Source: Cohnella sp. SGD-V74
GTDB taxonomy: Bacteria; Bacillota; Bacilli; Paenibacillales; Paenibacillaceae
Assembly: GCF_003001675.1 (NCBI RefSeq)
Contig: NZ_PVYW01000004.1
Location: forward strand, 310,001 to 374,000
Reading direction: 5' to 3'
DNA length: 64,000 nucleotides
Shown here: positions 35,719-44,345 of the stretch, piece after piece
Layout: each line of letters begins with the position of its first letter
Numbering within the stretch: the stretch's first letter is position 1
Position numbers and translations under genes: made by a program
The notes under the pieces: model-generated
What the model saw: only the letters and a program-made list of their open reading frames with translations
Database searches by the model: none
What the model was told of the DNA's origin: nothing

Positions 35719-36141
35719 ATGGAGACGAACAAGGGAGTTGAGCTTCCTCCGCAGATGGAACAGTGGAAGGAGAAGGCGGAATCGACGTTCTGGGGCTGGG
35801 TCGGCTGCTCGTTCGAGCGGGTGGACGAACGGCGGATCGTAGTGTCGCTGGACGTGAAGCCGCATCATCTGAATTTGATCGGCATTCTGCACGGCGGGGT
35901 GCATGCGACGATGATCGATTCCGCGATGGGGCTTGCGGCGATGATTGCCCGCCCGAACGCCGGCGTCGTGACGACGCATCTGAACCTGAACTACGTCGCG
36001 CCCGTCGGAGCGGGCCGCGTCTACGTCGAAGCGGAGATCGCGCACATGACCCGCAAGACGGTGACGACGCAGGCGCGCGTCAGAACGGAGGACGGCGAGC
36101 TGCTGGCGTTCGGGACGGGAACGTTTCGCGTGCTCGATTAA
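35719..36141 (+). CDS. Hotdog-fold thioesterase (PaaI family)
   Basis: A 140-residue single hotdog-domain protein of the PaaI thioesterase group, which hydrolyses acyl-CoA thioesters. The conserved pattern is LIGILHGGVHATMIDSAMGL, with an HGG turn followed by the catalytic-type Asp, and then TTHLNLNYVAPVGAGRVYVE. It comes last in the rightward fad operon, 98 nt after lcfA, with GGGAGGAGG well before ATG 35719. It may release CoA when acyl-CoA intermediates build up; its substrate is not defined by sequence. Confidence 0.88.
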   Translation: METNKGVELPPQMEQWKEKAESTFWGWVGCSFERVDERRIVVSLDVKPHHLNLIGILHGGVHATMIDSAMGLAAMIARPNAGVVTTHLNLNYVAPVGAGRVYVEAEIAHMTRKTVTTQARVRTEDGELLAFGTGTFRVLD

Positions 36142-36144
36142 CGG

Positions 36145-36179
36145 ACAACGGCCGCAGTCGAAGGGACTGCGGCCGTTGT
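36145..36179. terminator. Bidirectional terminator
   Basis: A perfect 15-bp stem (ACAACGGCCGCAGTC/GACTGCGGCCGTTGT) with a 5-nt loop lies directly after the thioesterase stop. It serves both the fad operon and the convergent epimerase operon. Confidence 0.8.
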
Positions 36180-36195
36180 CTGCGATCGGCAGCGA

Positions 36196-37041
36196 TTATT
36201 GAAAGAGGCTCTTCAGAAACTTCAATCCGTTCACCGCCAGAGCGTCCTGGGATTCGGCGAGCGGGCGCCACAGGGAGACGGCTCGCGCGATCTCCGTAAT
36301 GTCGGTCGTGAACGATTCGATTACGACCGCGCCGTCGTAACCGATGTCCTTGAGCGCCAGGGAGATGCCGGGCCAGTCGAGATGGTCTTCTCCGGGAGTG
36401 CCGCGGTCGTTGGCGCAGGCATGGAAGGAGAAGAGCTTGTCACCGGCGCTTCGGATCGCGGCGGGGATGTCCTTCTCCTCGATGTTCATATGGAACGTAT
36501 CCAGCAGCAGACCGACATTGTCCGCCCCGACCTGGGAGAGGAAGAGCAGGGCTTGTTCCGTCGTATTCAGGAAGTCCGTCTCGAACCGGTTAAGCGGTTC
36601 GATGGCCAGACGTATTCCTTTGCCGGCGGCATACTCCGAGAGAGCTTGCATGTTGCGGACCGCCCAATCGGTTTGACGCCGCTTTTCTGCGGGAGTCGCG
36701 AGCCTGGTTTTGCCCACCGCAGAATACATTGGCCCTGATACGTAAGGGGAACCGATCGCTTCGGCCATATCGATCAGCGTTCGGACGTAGCTTATCCCGT
36801 TCTCCCGCACCTCTTCCTGTTCGGAGCTGATATCCCTGTCCGGTCCGAAAGCGCCGCAAATGGTGCATTGAATACCCGCCCGCGAAGCCGCTTGTTCGAC
36901 GGCGCGGATGTCGACGAGACCGGGCTGCTCCACCGCCAATTCGTAGAGGTCGAAGCCGATGTCTTTGGCTTTCTGGAACTGGTCGAGCGTGTCGTTGCCG
37001 AATGGCGAAACCCAAATATAAGAGCTGGCTCCGAACTTCAT
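36196..37041 (-). CDS. Sugar-phosphate isomerase/epimerase-like TIM-barrel protein (D-psicose/D-tagatose 3-epimerase type)
   Basis: A 281-residue TIM-barrel enzyme of the AP-endonuclease-2/xylose-isomerase-like superfamily, closest in pattern to ketose 3-epimerases. The four expected metal ligands are visible: Glu in LAIEPLNRFETDFLNT, Asp in LLLDTFHMNIEE, His in FHACANDRGTPGEDH, and Glu in VVIESFTTD. It would interconvert a ketose at C3 in the cytoplasm. It is the last gene of the leftward binding protein-ATPase-permease operon, 15 nt after the permease, so it probably acts on the imported sugar. A pairing of ribose-type transporter and epimerase is reminiscent of allose/allulose (als) operons; that substrate is inferred only. 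Confidence 0.85.
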   Translation of the reverse strand: MKFGASSYIWVSPFGNDTLDQFQKAKDIGFDLYELAVEQPGLVDIRAVEQAASRAGIQCTICGAFGPDRDISSEQEEVRENGISYVRTLIDMAEAIGSPYVSGPMYSAVGKTRLATPAEKRRQTDWAVRNMQALSEYAAGKGIRLAIEPLNRFETDFLNTTEQALLFLSQVGADNVGLLLDTFHMNIEEKDIPAAIRSAGDKLFSFHACANDRGTPGEDHLDWPGISLALKDIGYDGAVVIESFTTDITEIARAVSLWRPLAESQDALAVNGLKFLKSLFQ

Positions 37042-37056
37042 GCGAATTGCTCCCCT

Positions 37057-38079
37057 CTATCTCGCAGCTTGTTTCTTCTGAAGCAGTACGGCAAGAATGA
37101 CCAGAGTGCCCTTGATCGCGTTCACGAGGAATACGTCGACTCCGGCGATATTCAGAATATTGCTGATGATGCCCAGCAGCAGCACGCCAAGAACGGCTCC
37201 GACGATCGATCCTCTTCCCCCGGTCATCGCCACTCCGCCTATGACAACCGCCGCGATGGCATTCAGTTCGTACCCTTGCCCCGAAGAAGTCGCGTTGATG
37301 CTGTTCAGCCGGGAAGTTTCGATAATGACGGCGATCGCGACCATGATGCCCATCAGCATGAAGACAAGAATTTTAACCTTGTCGGTATTGATGCCGCTAA
37401 GGCGAGCGGCTTTCTCGTTGCTGCCTACGGCATAGACGTGGCGTCCGAAACGGGTATGCTTCGCAATATAGTAACATACCGCGGCAACCGCCGCAAAATA
37501 AACGATAGGGAGAGGAATGACGCCGAACAGCTCGGAATTCGAGATTTTCTGGAAGGCCGGGATGTCGCAGAAAAATCCGCCTCCCTTCATATAATACATG
37601 CTTACGGATCGATAGATGCTCATGAAGCCCAGCGTGACGATAAAGGAAGGCACTCTGCCTTTCGTCGTGATCCATCCGCACAAAACGCCGAAGAACGCGC
37701 TGCAAATCAAGGCGGTCAATATGCCGAGCGAGATGGCCAGCCAGCCCAGTTCCGGACCGAGCTGGACTCCGAAGAAATTGGTGACGGCAATGGCGATGGC
37801 GCCAACCGCCACCAGAGCGGAGCCGATGCTGAGATCGATATTCCCGGAAATGATCACGAAGGCCATTCCCAGCGCCAATATGCCCAGAATGGCATTGTTG
37901 CGAAGGATGTTGACGAAGTTCTGAGCGTCCAGAAACGTATCTCCCAGAAATAAAGAAGCGACGGCGATAATCCCGAGCATGACCCATATGATGCTGTATT
38001 GCCCCCATAGATCCCGTGCCTGAAGCTTCCGCCATACGCTCGCCGCATGGCTCTCGCCGACTTTAGGATTGACTTCCAT
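37057..38079 (-). CDS. Ribose-type sugar ABC transporter permease (RbsC-like)
   Basis: A 340-residue inner-membrane permease of the BPD_transp_2 (RbsC) family with eight to ten membrane segments. Typical segments are ISGNIDLSIGSALVAVGAIA and AVVIGGVAMTGGRGSIVGAV, the second being near-universal in this family. ATG 38079 overlaps the TAA of the ATPase gene (TAATG) and has AAAGGTGG nine bases upstream; an ATG at 38088 is too close to that site. It is coupled with the ATPase and passes the sugar to the cytoplasm, where the epimerase encoded next would act. Confidence 0.93.
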   Translation of the reverse strand: MEVNPKVGESHAASVWRKLQARDLWGQYSIIWVMLGIIAVASLFLGDTFLDAQNFVNILRNNAILGILALGMAFVIISGNIDLSIGSALVAVGAIAIAVTNFFGVQLGPELGWLAISLGILTALICSAFFGVLCGWITTKGRVPSFIVTLGFMSIYRSVSMYYMKGGGFFCDIPAFQKISNSELFGVIPLPIVYFAAVAAVCYYIAKHTRFGRHVYAVGSNEKAARLSGINTDKVKILVFMLMGIMVAIAVIIETSRLNSINATSSGQGYELNAIAAVVIGGVAMTGGRGSIVGAVLGVLLLGIISNILNIAGVDVFLVNAIKGTLVILAVLLQKKQAAR

Positions 38080-39608
38080 TAAGCGCATCCACCTTTAGCT
38101 GAATTTAACGAACCGCCGGTCGACAGAATCATCAGAGACTCCTCGGAGCATTCGCCTCGCGTCAACTCTCCCTTGATCTCTCCGTGATACATGACGCATA
38201 CTCTGTCGCATATATTTTGCACCTCGTGTGCTTCTCCCGACATGACGATCACGCCGACGCCGTTCTTGGCCAGCTCCATGATCTGGGCGTAGATTTCGTT
38301 TTTGGCCCCGACATCGACCCCTTGGGTAGGGTTGGCGAAAATCATAATTTCGGGCCGGGTATGGAGCCACTTGGCCAGCACCGCTTTCTGCTGGTTTCCT
38401 CCTGAAAGGCTGGTGATCGGAGAGTGGAGCGCGGGCGCCTTGATTTTCAAAGCGTCGACATATTCGGCCGCGACGGCCAGTTCCTTTTTCTTATCAAGTC
38501 CTGCAAGCTTCCGGAAGCTTCCCAGAGTGGAGAGCGTGATGTTTTCCGTAACGGTAAGATCTTGGACAATGCCGTTTTCCTTGCGATTGTCCGGCACGTA
38601 GCCGAACCTTCTCGTCTTGGCTTGCTCGGGACTTTTGTTGACGATCTTGTTCCCCTTTACCTTGATCGTGCCGGAATCGATGCCAAGATCGCCGAAGAGC
38701 GCTCTCGCCAGCTCCGTGCGCCCGTCTCCCAGAAGTCCGGTAAACCCCAGAATTTCTCCTCTGTTCAATTGGAACGATATATTTTTCAAGCTGCCGCGTA
38801 CGGACAAATTGTCGACTTCCAGCAAGACGCCTCCGATCGGATGCGGCTCGTATACCTCCACGCTTAGCACATCCCGGCCGACCATATGCCGGGCGAGCAT
38901 CTCCGGAGTGGCCGAGCCTTCGGGCTTGCGAATGTCGTCTTCCACGATCTTTTCGCCGTTTCTAAGCACCGTATACCGGTCGCAAATCTCGACCACCTCT
39001 CCCAGCTTGTGCGAGATGAAGATAATGGAGGCTCCCTTTTCCTTCAAGGTGCGCATGATGGCGAAGACATGCCCGATTTCCGCGCTGGTCAGCGATGTGG
39101 TCGGTTCGTCCATAATGATGAGGTTGGCATTCCGAAGCAGCGCTTTGGCGATCTCGATAATTTGCTTATAGGAAGCGTCCAATTCGCCGACCATCGCTTT
39201 CGGATCCAGATGAATGCCCATATAATCGAAGATTTCCCGGCACTTGCGGATCATTTCCTTGGCTTGGATACGACCGTATCCGTTCGTCAATTCGTATCCG
39301 AGAAACAGATTTTCGTAGACGCACAGATCGTTAACGACGTTTAATTCCTGGTGAATAAAAGCAATGCCCAGGCGCTGGGATTCGCCGGGAGAGTGGAGCG
39401 CGACTTCCTTGCCGCTTATTTCCACTTGGCCGCTGCTGGCAGGAAATACGCCGCCAAGAATGTTCATAAGGGTGGACTTCCCCGCGCCGTTCTCGCCCAG
39501 CAAAGCATGGATCTCCCCCCGGCGCACGTTCAAGCCTACATTCTTCAGCACGGGAACGGTATCGAAGGTTTTGTTGATCTCGATCATTCGCAGCGCATAC
39601 TCGGACAT
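38079..39608 (-). CDS. Ribose-type sugar ABC transporter ATP-binding protein (RbsA-like)
   Basis: A 509-residue protein with two ABC ATPase domains. The first (about residues 1-240) has a complete Walker A (ALLGENGAGKSTLMN) and Walker B (NLIIMDEPTTSLTSAE). The second (about 255-495) has the usual degenerate P-loop GFTGLLGDGRTELARA and a signature LSGGNQQKAVLAKWL, as in all RbsA-type proteins. It powers import together with the RbsC-like permease. It starts at ATG 39608 behind GGAGG, 64 nt after the binding-protein gene, and overlaps the permease gene at its end. Confidence 0.95.
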   Translation of the reverse strand: MSEYALRMIEINKTFDTVPVLKNVGLNVRRGEIHALLGENGAGKSTLMNILGGVFPASSGQVEISGKEVALHSPGESQRLGIAFIHQELNVVNDLCVYENLFLGYELTNGYGRIQAKEMIRKCREIFDYMGIHLDPKAMVGELDASYKQIIEIAKALLRNANLIIMDEPTTSLTSAEIGHVFAIMRTLKEKGASIIFISHKLGEVVEICDRYTVLRNGEKIVEDDIRKPEGSATPEMLARHMVGRDVLSVEVYEPHPIGGVLLEVDNLSVRGSLKNISFQLNRGEILGFTGLLGDGRTELARALFGDLGIDSGTIKVKGNKIVNKSPEQAKTRRFGYVPDNRKENGIVQDLTVTENITLSTLGSFRKLAGLDKKKELAVAAEYVDALKIKAPALHSPITSLSGGNQQKAVLAKWLHTRPEIMIFANPTQGVDVGAKNEIYAQIMELAKNGVGVIVMSGEAHEVQNICDRVCVMYHGEIKGELTRGECSEESLMILSTGGSLNSAKGGCA

Positions 39609-39672
39609 TCTTGCACCTCCTGGAGGAAGATAAGCCGGAATCCGGATCGTTCCCGAACTCCGGCGCGATATT

Positions 39673-40632
39673 TTAGTAAGGAGAGCTTTCGTCCAGGTAA
39701 TCCTTTACGTTGTCTCTGTCCACGATCTGGGAAGGCACGATCGTCTCAGCCGCCGGCGATTCTCCTTTGAGCACGGCGTCCGCGATTTTGACGCAGTCGA
39801 CGATCATGTTCGGCGAGTACAGAGCGCTGGCCAGCCACAGGTCGTCCGGCACGATGGACATCAGCTTGAAGTACGACTGGGCGCCGCCGCCTCCGGTCAT
39901 CACTTTAATGTCCGTTCTGTTCTGCTCTTTGATAGCTTGGTAGAGACCGACCGAGAGCTCGTCGTCGATCGAGAAGACGCCGTCGATCTTTTTGTTGGCC
40001 TGGAGCGCATCCGTCATCGTTTTTAATCCGGATTCCGGCGAGCCGTTCGGGCTGTCGTATTCTCCGATGATCTTAATGTCCGGCGCGATTTGAGCGATTG
40101 TGTCCTTGAAGCCCTTGATGCGCGATCCGTTGACCGCTTCCCCGTAGGCGGCGATGCCGGCGATAATGACGTCGCCTTTCTTGCCGAGCTTCTCGGCGAT
40201 GTAGTTCGCCCCCGCGACGCCCATTCCGTAGTTGTCGCCTGCGAGGTAGTGGTCCGGCGAGGTCGGGTTGATGCTTCTGTCGAAGGTGATCAGCTTGATT
40301 CCCGCATCCTTGATTCTCTGGGCGGCAACCGCGACCTGGTCGTTATGCGGGAACAATACGATCGCTTGCGGCTTCAGGTTGATCAGATCGTCGATCTGGC
40401 TGGATTGCTCGTTGGGATCGGCCGAAGCGACCACCTTGTAGTTCAGGCCAAGCTCTTGAGCCGATTTGTTGGCGTAATACTGGACGGCGGCAACCCATCC
40501 GGTCGGAGCCAGGGGGACGCTGATGCCGACGAGCGGTTTGTCGGAACCTCCGGAATTCGACTTCCCCGACGAACAGGCCGCCAGTACGGCGACGAGCGTC
40601 ACGGCCATAAGGAAAGCTAACGTTTTTTTCAT
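39673..40632 (-). CDS. Sugar-binding lipoprotein of ribose-type ABC transporter (RbsB-like)
   Basis: A 319-residue periplasmic-binding-protein-fold lipoprotein. The signal peptide with lipobox VAVLAACSS (Cys near residue 20) is followed by a Ser/Gly linker, then the RbsB-type fold (LVGISVPLAPTGWVAAVQYY at about 33-52; ITFDRSINPTSPDHYLAGDN). ATG 40632 follows GGAAGGG; an earlier in-frame codon at 40674 would place the signal peptide inside the protein. It heads the leftward import operon and is divergent from the sensor operon at 40861, so it is the likely target of that response regulator. Sugar identity is not evident. Confidence 0.93.
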   Translation of the reverse strand: MKKTLAFLMAVTLVAVLAACSSGKSNSGGSDKPLVGISVPLAPTGWVAAVQYYANKSAQELGLNYKVVASADPNEQSSQIDDLINLKPQAIVLFPHNDQVAVAAQRIKDAGIKLITFDRSINPTSPDHYLAGDNYGMGVAGANYIAEKLGKKGDVIIAGIAAYGEAVNGSRIKGFKDTIAQIAPDIKIIGEYDSPNGSPESGLKTMTDALQANKKIDGVFSIDDELSVGLYQAIKEQNRTDIKVMTGGGGAQSYFKLMSIVPDDLWLASALYSPNMIVDCVKIADAVLKGESPAAETIVPSQIVDRDNVKDYLDESSPY

Positions 40633-40771
40633 GAGAACCCTTCCTTTTCGTTTTGTAGGATGACTCGGTAACATGACCCCATTATAAGGAACGCGATCGC
40701 CTCGGAATTCTCCCTTTCTTAACCCGTTTGGTGGATTTTTTCAACTTTGGAACGAGAGCCGCGGGGGAGCG

Positions 40772-40780
40772 TGCTATAAT
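40772..40780 (+). promoter_or_regulatory. Extended -10 promoter of the sensor operon
   Basis: TGCTATAAT (40772-40780) is a perfect extended -10, 81 nt before the kinase start. No good -35 is seen at 17 bp. Confidence 0.5.
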
Positions 40781-40792
40781 AATCGCAATAAG

Positions 40793-40807
40793 ATGAAAGC
40801 GCATTAT
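40793..40807 (+). promoter_or_regulatory. Possible CcpA (cre) site
   Basis: ATGAAAGCGCATTAT agrees with the cre pattern WTGNAANCGNWNNCW at all fixed positions but one. It lies just downstream of the -10, where catabolite repression would block transcription. It could also act on the divergent import operon. Confidence 0.35.
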
Positions 40808-40860
40808 AAGGGAGTTCATAGACGAATCGATCCGAATGAAAAGTGGGGCCGGGGGAATCC

Positions 40861-42687
40861 ATGAAGCCGAATTCTATTCAACGTTTCTTCCGCTCGGCGG
40901 CAGCTTATTTGCAGTTGATCAAATGGAAGCTGTTTATTTCGTATGTGATTTTGTCCGTTCTGCCGATCTCCGTCATCTCGGTCGTTCTCTATTCCCAAGC
41001 CACCAAAACGATCGAAAATAAAATCGCCGTCTATTCGCGGCAAATCATCTACCAAACGGTAGGCAAGCTGGACGGCAAGCTGGAAAGCGTCCAGGATTTA
41101 AGCTTGCAGATCGTAGCCGACGCCGGCTTCCAGGAGCGGCTGGAACGCGTGCGGAAGCAGACGGACTCGGAGCTGGCGACTCGGGAAATGAAAGATGTGG
41201 AGCGGGAGCTGGACCGAATTATCGGCTCGCGAAGCGACGTGGTCGGCGCGGAAATCGTCCTGAGCGGCTCGGACCGGGTCATGTCGTCCGGAGAATACTT
41301 GGTCAGCCCTCGGGAGCTCGGGAACGACCCGGCGTATTCGGAGCTGATGAGCCAGTCGGGCGCTTACGCTTGGAAGGGGGCCGTCAATTACGCGAGCTCT
41401 CAGGTGCTGTATCCGAACATCTCGATTCTGATGCGCAAAATCAAGTCGCTGCACAGCGGGGAAGACATCGGCGTGCTCGTCATGGGCATCAAGGAATTCG
41501 CGCTTGCCGATACGTACTCCTACATCGATCTGGGACCGACCGGATTCGTATTCGTCGTCGACTCCGACCGCCGGCTGGTATCGCACCTCGACAAGAGCGA
41601 GCTGAACCGGGTGTCCGATTACCCGTTCATCTCCCGGATCGTTCGGTCGTCGGTGGACGAGAGCCGGACGTTCCCCTCCTATCTCGACGATAGGAAGGTG
41701 CTCGTCTCTTACGGCGTCTCGGAGCTTGCCGATTGGTACATGGTCAGCGTCGTTCCGTACGACTACTTGACCGAGGACATCGGCCAGATCAGGACCGTCT
41801 CCGTCAGGCTCGGGCTCATCCTGCTGCTGATCTCCGTCTTCGTCTCGTTCTATATTTCCTCTACGATATCCCGGCCGGCGGAGGTTCTCGTCCGCGCCAT
41901 GAGAAGGGTGGAGAGCGGGGACCTGAGCGTGAACGTGTCGCTGAGAACGGGCAACGAGATCGGCATGCTCGGCGGGCATTTCAATCATATGGTCAGGCGG
42001 ATGAACGAATTGATCAAGCGCGTGTACGAGTCGGAGCTGGTCAAGAAGGAGGCGGAGGTGAAGGCGCTGCAATCGCAGATCAATCCGCATTTTCTCTACA
42101 ACACGCTATCGATCATCGACAGCATGGCTTCCATTAAGAAGGAGAAGGAAATCAGCGAGCTCGCGCAGCGGCTCAGCGATATTTTCCGATACAGCATCAG
42201 CGGCAACGACGTATCGACGATTCGGGAAGAAATCAATCAAGTGGAGCGCTACCTGTATATTCAAAAAATCCGTTACAAGGACAAAATCTCGGAAACGATC
42301 GAGGTCGATCCGGAAACGGAAAAAGGTCTGATTACGAAGCTGCTGCTGCAGCCGATTGTCGAGAATGCCATCGTTCATGGCATCTGCAAGTCGCGGACGC
42401 CGGGCCATCTGACGATCAAGGTGTACTTGTCGAGCGAGGAGACGCTGAAGATCGAAGTCGCCGACGACGGAGCCGGGATGTCCCGGGAGCGGCTGAAGGA
42501 AGTTCAGAATCGTCTTCGCGAGGCGGACCGGCACTCGTTGTCTGTGGAGCCGCGGGACGGCAACATCGGCATTGCCAACGTCCACAGGCGGATTCGTCAT
42601 ACATTCGGCGAGGAGTACGGTTTGGAAATCGACAGCGAGCCCGGCAAGGGCACTCGGGTCGTCATGAAAATCCCGATGCTGACTTAA
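40861..42687 (+). CDS. YesM-type sensor histidine kinase
   Basis: A 608-residue membrane kinase. One membrane segment lies at about residues 20-42, an extracytoplasmic Cache-like sensor at about 43-310, a second segment near 313-335, and a HAMP linker at about 336-388. The His_kinase domain follows, with the phospho-acceptor in SQINPHFLYNTLSIIDSMAS (His near 409), and then the HATPase domain (about 490-605) with VENAIVHGICK and ADDGAGMSRERL. ATG 40861 follows GGGGGA; an ATG 18 nt upstream is less well placed. It phosphorylates the YesN-type regulator encoded 29 nt downstream, and the membrane-anchored sugar-binding protein encoded third probably feeds it the signal. Confidence 0.93.
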   Translation: MKPNSIQRFFRSAAAYLQLIKWKLFISYVILSVLPISVISVVLYSQATKTIENKIAVYSRQIIYQTVGKLDGKLESVQDLSLQIVADAGFQERLERVRKQTDSELATREMKDVERELDRIIGSRSDVVGAEIVLSGSDRVMSSGEYLVSPRELGNDPAYSELMSQSGAYAWKGAVNYASSQVLYPNISILMRKIKSLHSGEDIGVLVMGIKEFALADTYSYIDLGPTGFVFVVDSDRRLVSHLDKSELNRVSDYPFISRIVRSSVDESRTFPSYLDDRKVLVSYGVSELADWYMVSVVPYDYLTEDIGQIRTVSVRLGLILLLISVFVSFYISSTISRPAEVLVRAMRRVESGDLSVNVSLRTGNEIGMLGGHFNHMVRRMNELIKRVYESELVKKEAEVKALQSQINPHFLYNTLSIIDSMASIKKEKEISELAQRLSDIFRYSISGNDVSTIREEINQVERYLYIQKIRYKDKISETIEVDPETEKGLITKLLLQPIVENAIVHGICKSRTPGHLTIKVYLSSEETLKIEVADDGAGMSRERLKEVQNRLREADRHSLSVEPRDGNIGIANVHRRIRHTFGEEYGLEIDSEPGKGTRVVMKIPMLT

Positions 42688-42716
42688 CGGCGCAGGAACG
42701 GAGGCGAGCGGAACCG

Positions 42717-44345
42717 GTGACGGACAAAATGAAGGTGATGATCGTCGAGGACGAGGAGATTACCCGCAAAGGAATCCTGGCGAAAATCGACTGGGAAGCG
42801 TTGGAGCTGGATTTGGCGGACGAGGCGGAAGACGCGGAATCGGCGCTGGACATTCTGGAGAGCCGCAAGGTGGATCTCATTATTACGGATATTTGCTTGC
42901 CCCGGATGGACGGCTTCGAGTTGATTCGCGACGTGGTCGGGCAGGGCAAGCAGGCGAAGTTCATCGTCATCAGCGGGCACGACAAGTTCGAATATGCCCG
43001 CACTGCGATGAAGTACAAGGTGACCGAATATTTGCTTAAGCCGATCAAGGAAGCCGATCTGAACGAATCCCTGCGCAAAATGAAGCAAGAGCTGCTGGAC
43101 CAGCGTTCGCTCGACAGCCGGATGAGAGACGCGGCCCATCTGACCGATCAACAAAGGCAGCAATGGAGAGACGAATGGCTGGGCAGGCTCCTCGGGGCTC
43201 ATTCTCCTGGGCCAGGAGATCTCGAGCATTTTCGCGAGCATATCGGATGGCGGGGCTCGGACCATGCCGTCGTCTCGGTCATGTCCTTGGCCCCTTTGGC
43301 CGAGGGGAGACCGGGGCTGCCGGAAGATCTTCTATATTTCGGCTTGCGGAATATTTACCGCGAGGTCGCGGCGGAGGAGAAGACGGAGACGCTGTTGTTC
43401 CGCCATCCGCAAGTTCCCGGCGAGTACGTGTTCCTGAGCGGAGGTTCGGAAGCGCATCTGAAGACGAGGCTGTATTCGCTGTTCTATGCTTATATCGAGG
43501 CGATAAAACAGTATTTGCGAATGCAGGCGACGATAGGCGTCGGCACCGCTTGCCAGGGTCTCGGGCAGATCGGGCGTTCCTACGCGGACGCTTCGTTCGC
43601 CGTCAGGGAACGCATATTGCGGGGAGCCGGCTCGGTGATCGATTACGGCTCGCTGTCCCGGCCGCAGCAGCCGGCACGATTGCCGCAGATCGATCGCGAG
43701 CTGCTGCTGTGTCTGGAGGAACGCAAGAAGACGCAAGCCCTTGCCTGCGTTCGCGCGATGTTCGAACGAATGGAGGCGGAGCGCCATCGTCTTAATCATC
43801 TCGACGTTCAGGAGATGATTATCCGCGCGTACATGCTGGTCAAGAAGCATGCCGAAGACAACTGGCCTGGACAGGAGGGCGAGCGGACGCTGACGGACGA
43901 CGTGCCCCGGCTGCTCACCAGCTGGCAGAGTCTCGACGAAGCGGAGCGCTGGTTCTCGAGGCTGATCGAACGCTATTTCGATAGGACCGCCCATGCGGCC
44001 GACCGAACGGGCAAAGATATCGTGGACATCGTTCGCAAGTATATCGATACCCATTTTCACCAAGACATCGGCCTTCAGTTCATCTCCGAGACGTATCATA
44101 TTCACCCGATCTACTTCAGCCGGATCTTCAAGGAGCATGTCGGCCGGAGCTTCAACGGGTACTTGACCGGCAAACGGATGGAGAGAGCCAGGGAGCTGCT
44201 GCGCGATACGTCGCTGCGGCTGCAGGAAATCGCCGAGATCGTCGGGTACGAAGATCCGAAGTATTTCAGCAAAGTGTACAAGAAGTACTATGGAGCGAGT
44301 CCGAGTCTGCGAGGAGAAACCCTAGAACGGGAGAGGGACCGATGA
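42717..44345 (+). CDS. YesN-type response regulator with AraC output domain
   Basis: A 542-residue response regulator. The receiver domain covers about residues 1-125: MIVEDEEITRKGIL gives the acidic pocket, LIITDICLPRMDGFELI holds the phospho-acceptor Asp (about 58), and the Lys is in TEYLLKPIKEADL. The middle is a helical linker, and the C-terminal AraC double helix-turn-helix (about 440-538) includes IHPIYFSRIFKEHVGRSFNG and EIAEIVGYEDPKYFSKVYKK. The GTG start at 42717 has GGAGG 12 nt upstream. It shares an ATGA overlap with the next gene. It should activate the divergent sugar-import and epimerase operon. Confidence 0.93.
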   Translation: MTDKMKVMIVEDEEITRKGILAKIDWEALELDLADEAEDAESALDILESRKVDLIITDICLPRMDGFELIRDVVGQGKQAKFIVISGHDKFEYARTAMKYKVTEYLLKPIKEADLNESLRKMKQELLDQRSLDSRMRDAAHLTDQQRQQWRDEWLGRLLGAHSPGPGDLEHFREHIGWRGSDHAVVSVMSLAPLAEGRPGLPEDLLYFGLRNIYREVAAEEKTETLLFRHPQVPGEYVFLSGGSEAHLKTRLYSLFYAYIEAIKQYLRMQATIGVGTACQGLGQIGRSYADASFAVRERILRGAGSVIDYGSLSRPQQPARLPQIDRELLLCLEERKKTQALACVRAMFERMEAERHRLNHLDVQEMIIRAYMLVKKHAEDNWPGQEGERTLTDDVPRLLTSWQSLDEAERWFSRLIERYFDRTAHAADRTGKDIVDIVRKYIDTHFHQDIGLQFISETYHIHPIYFSRIFKEHVGRSFNGYLTGKRMERARELLRDTSLRLQEIAEIVGYEDPKYFSKVYKKYYGASPSLRGETLERERDR

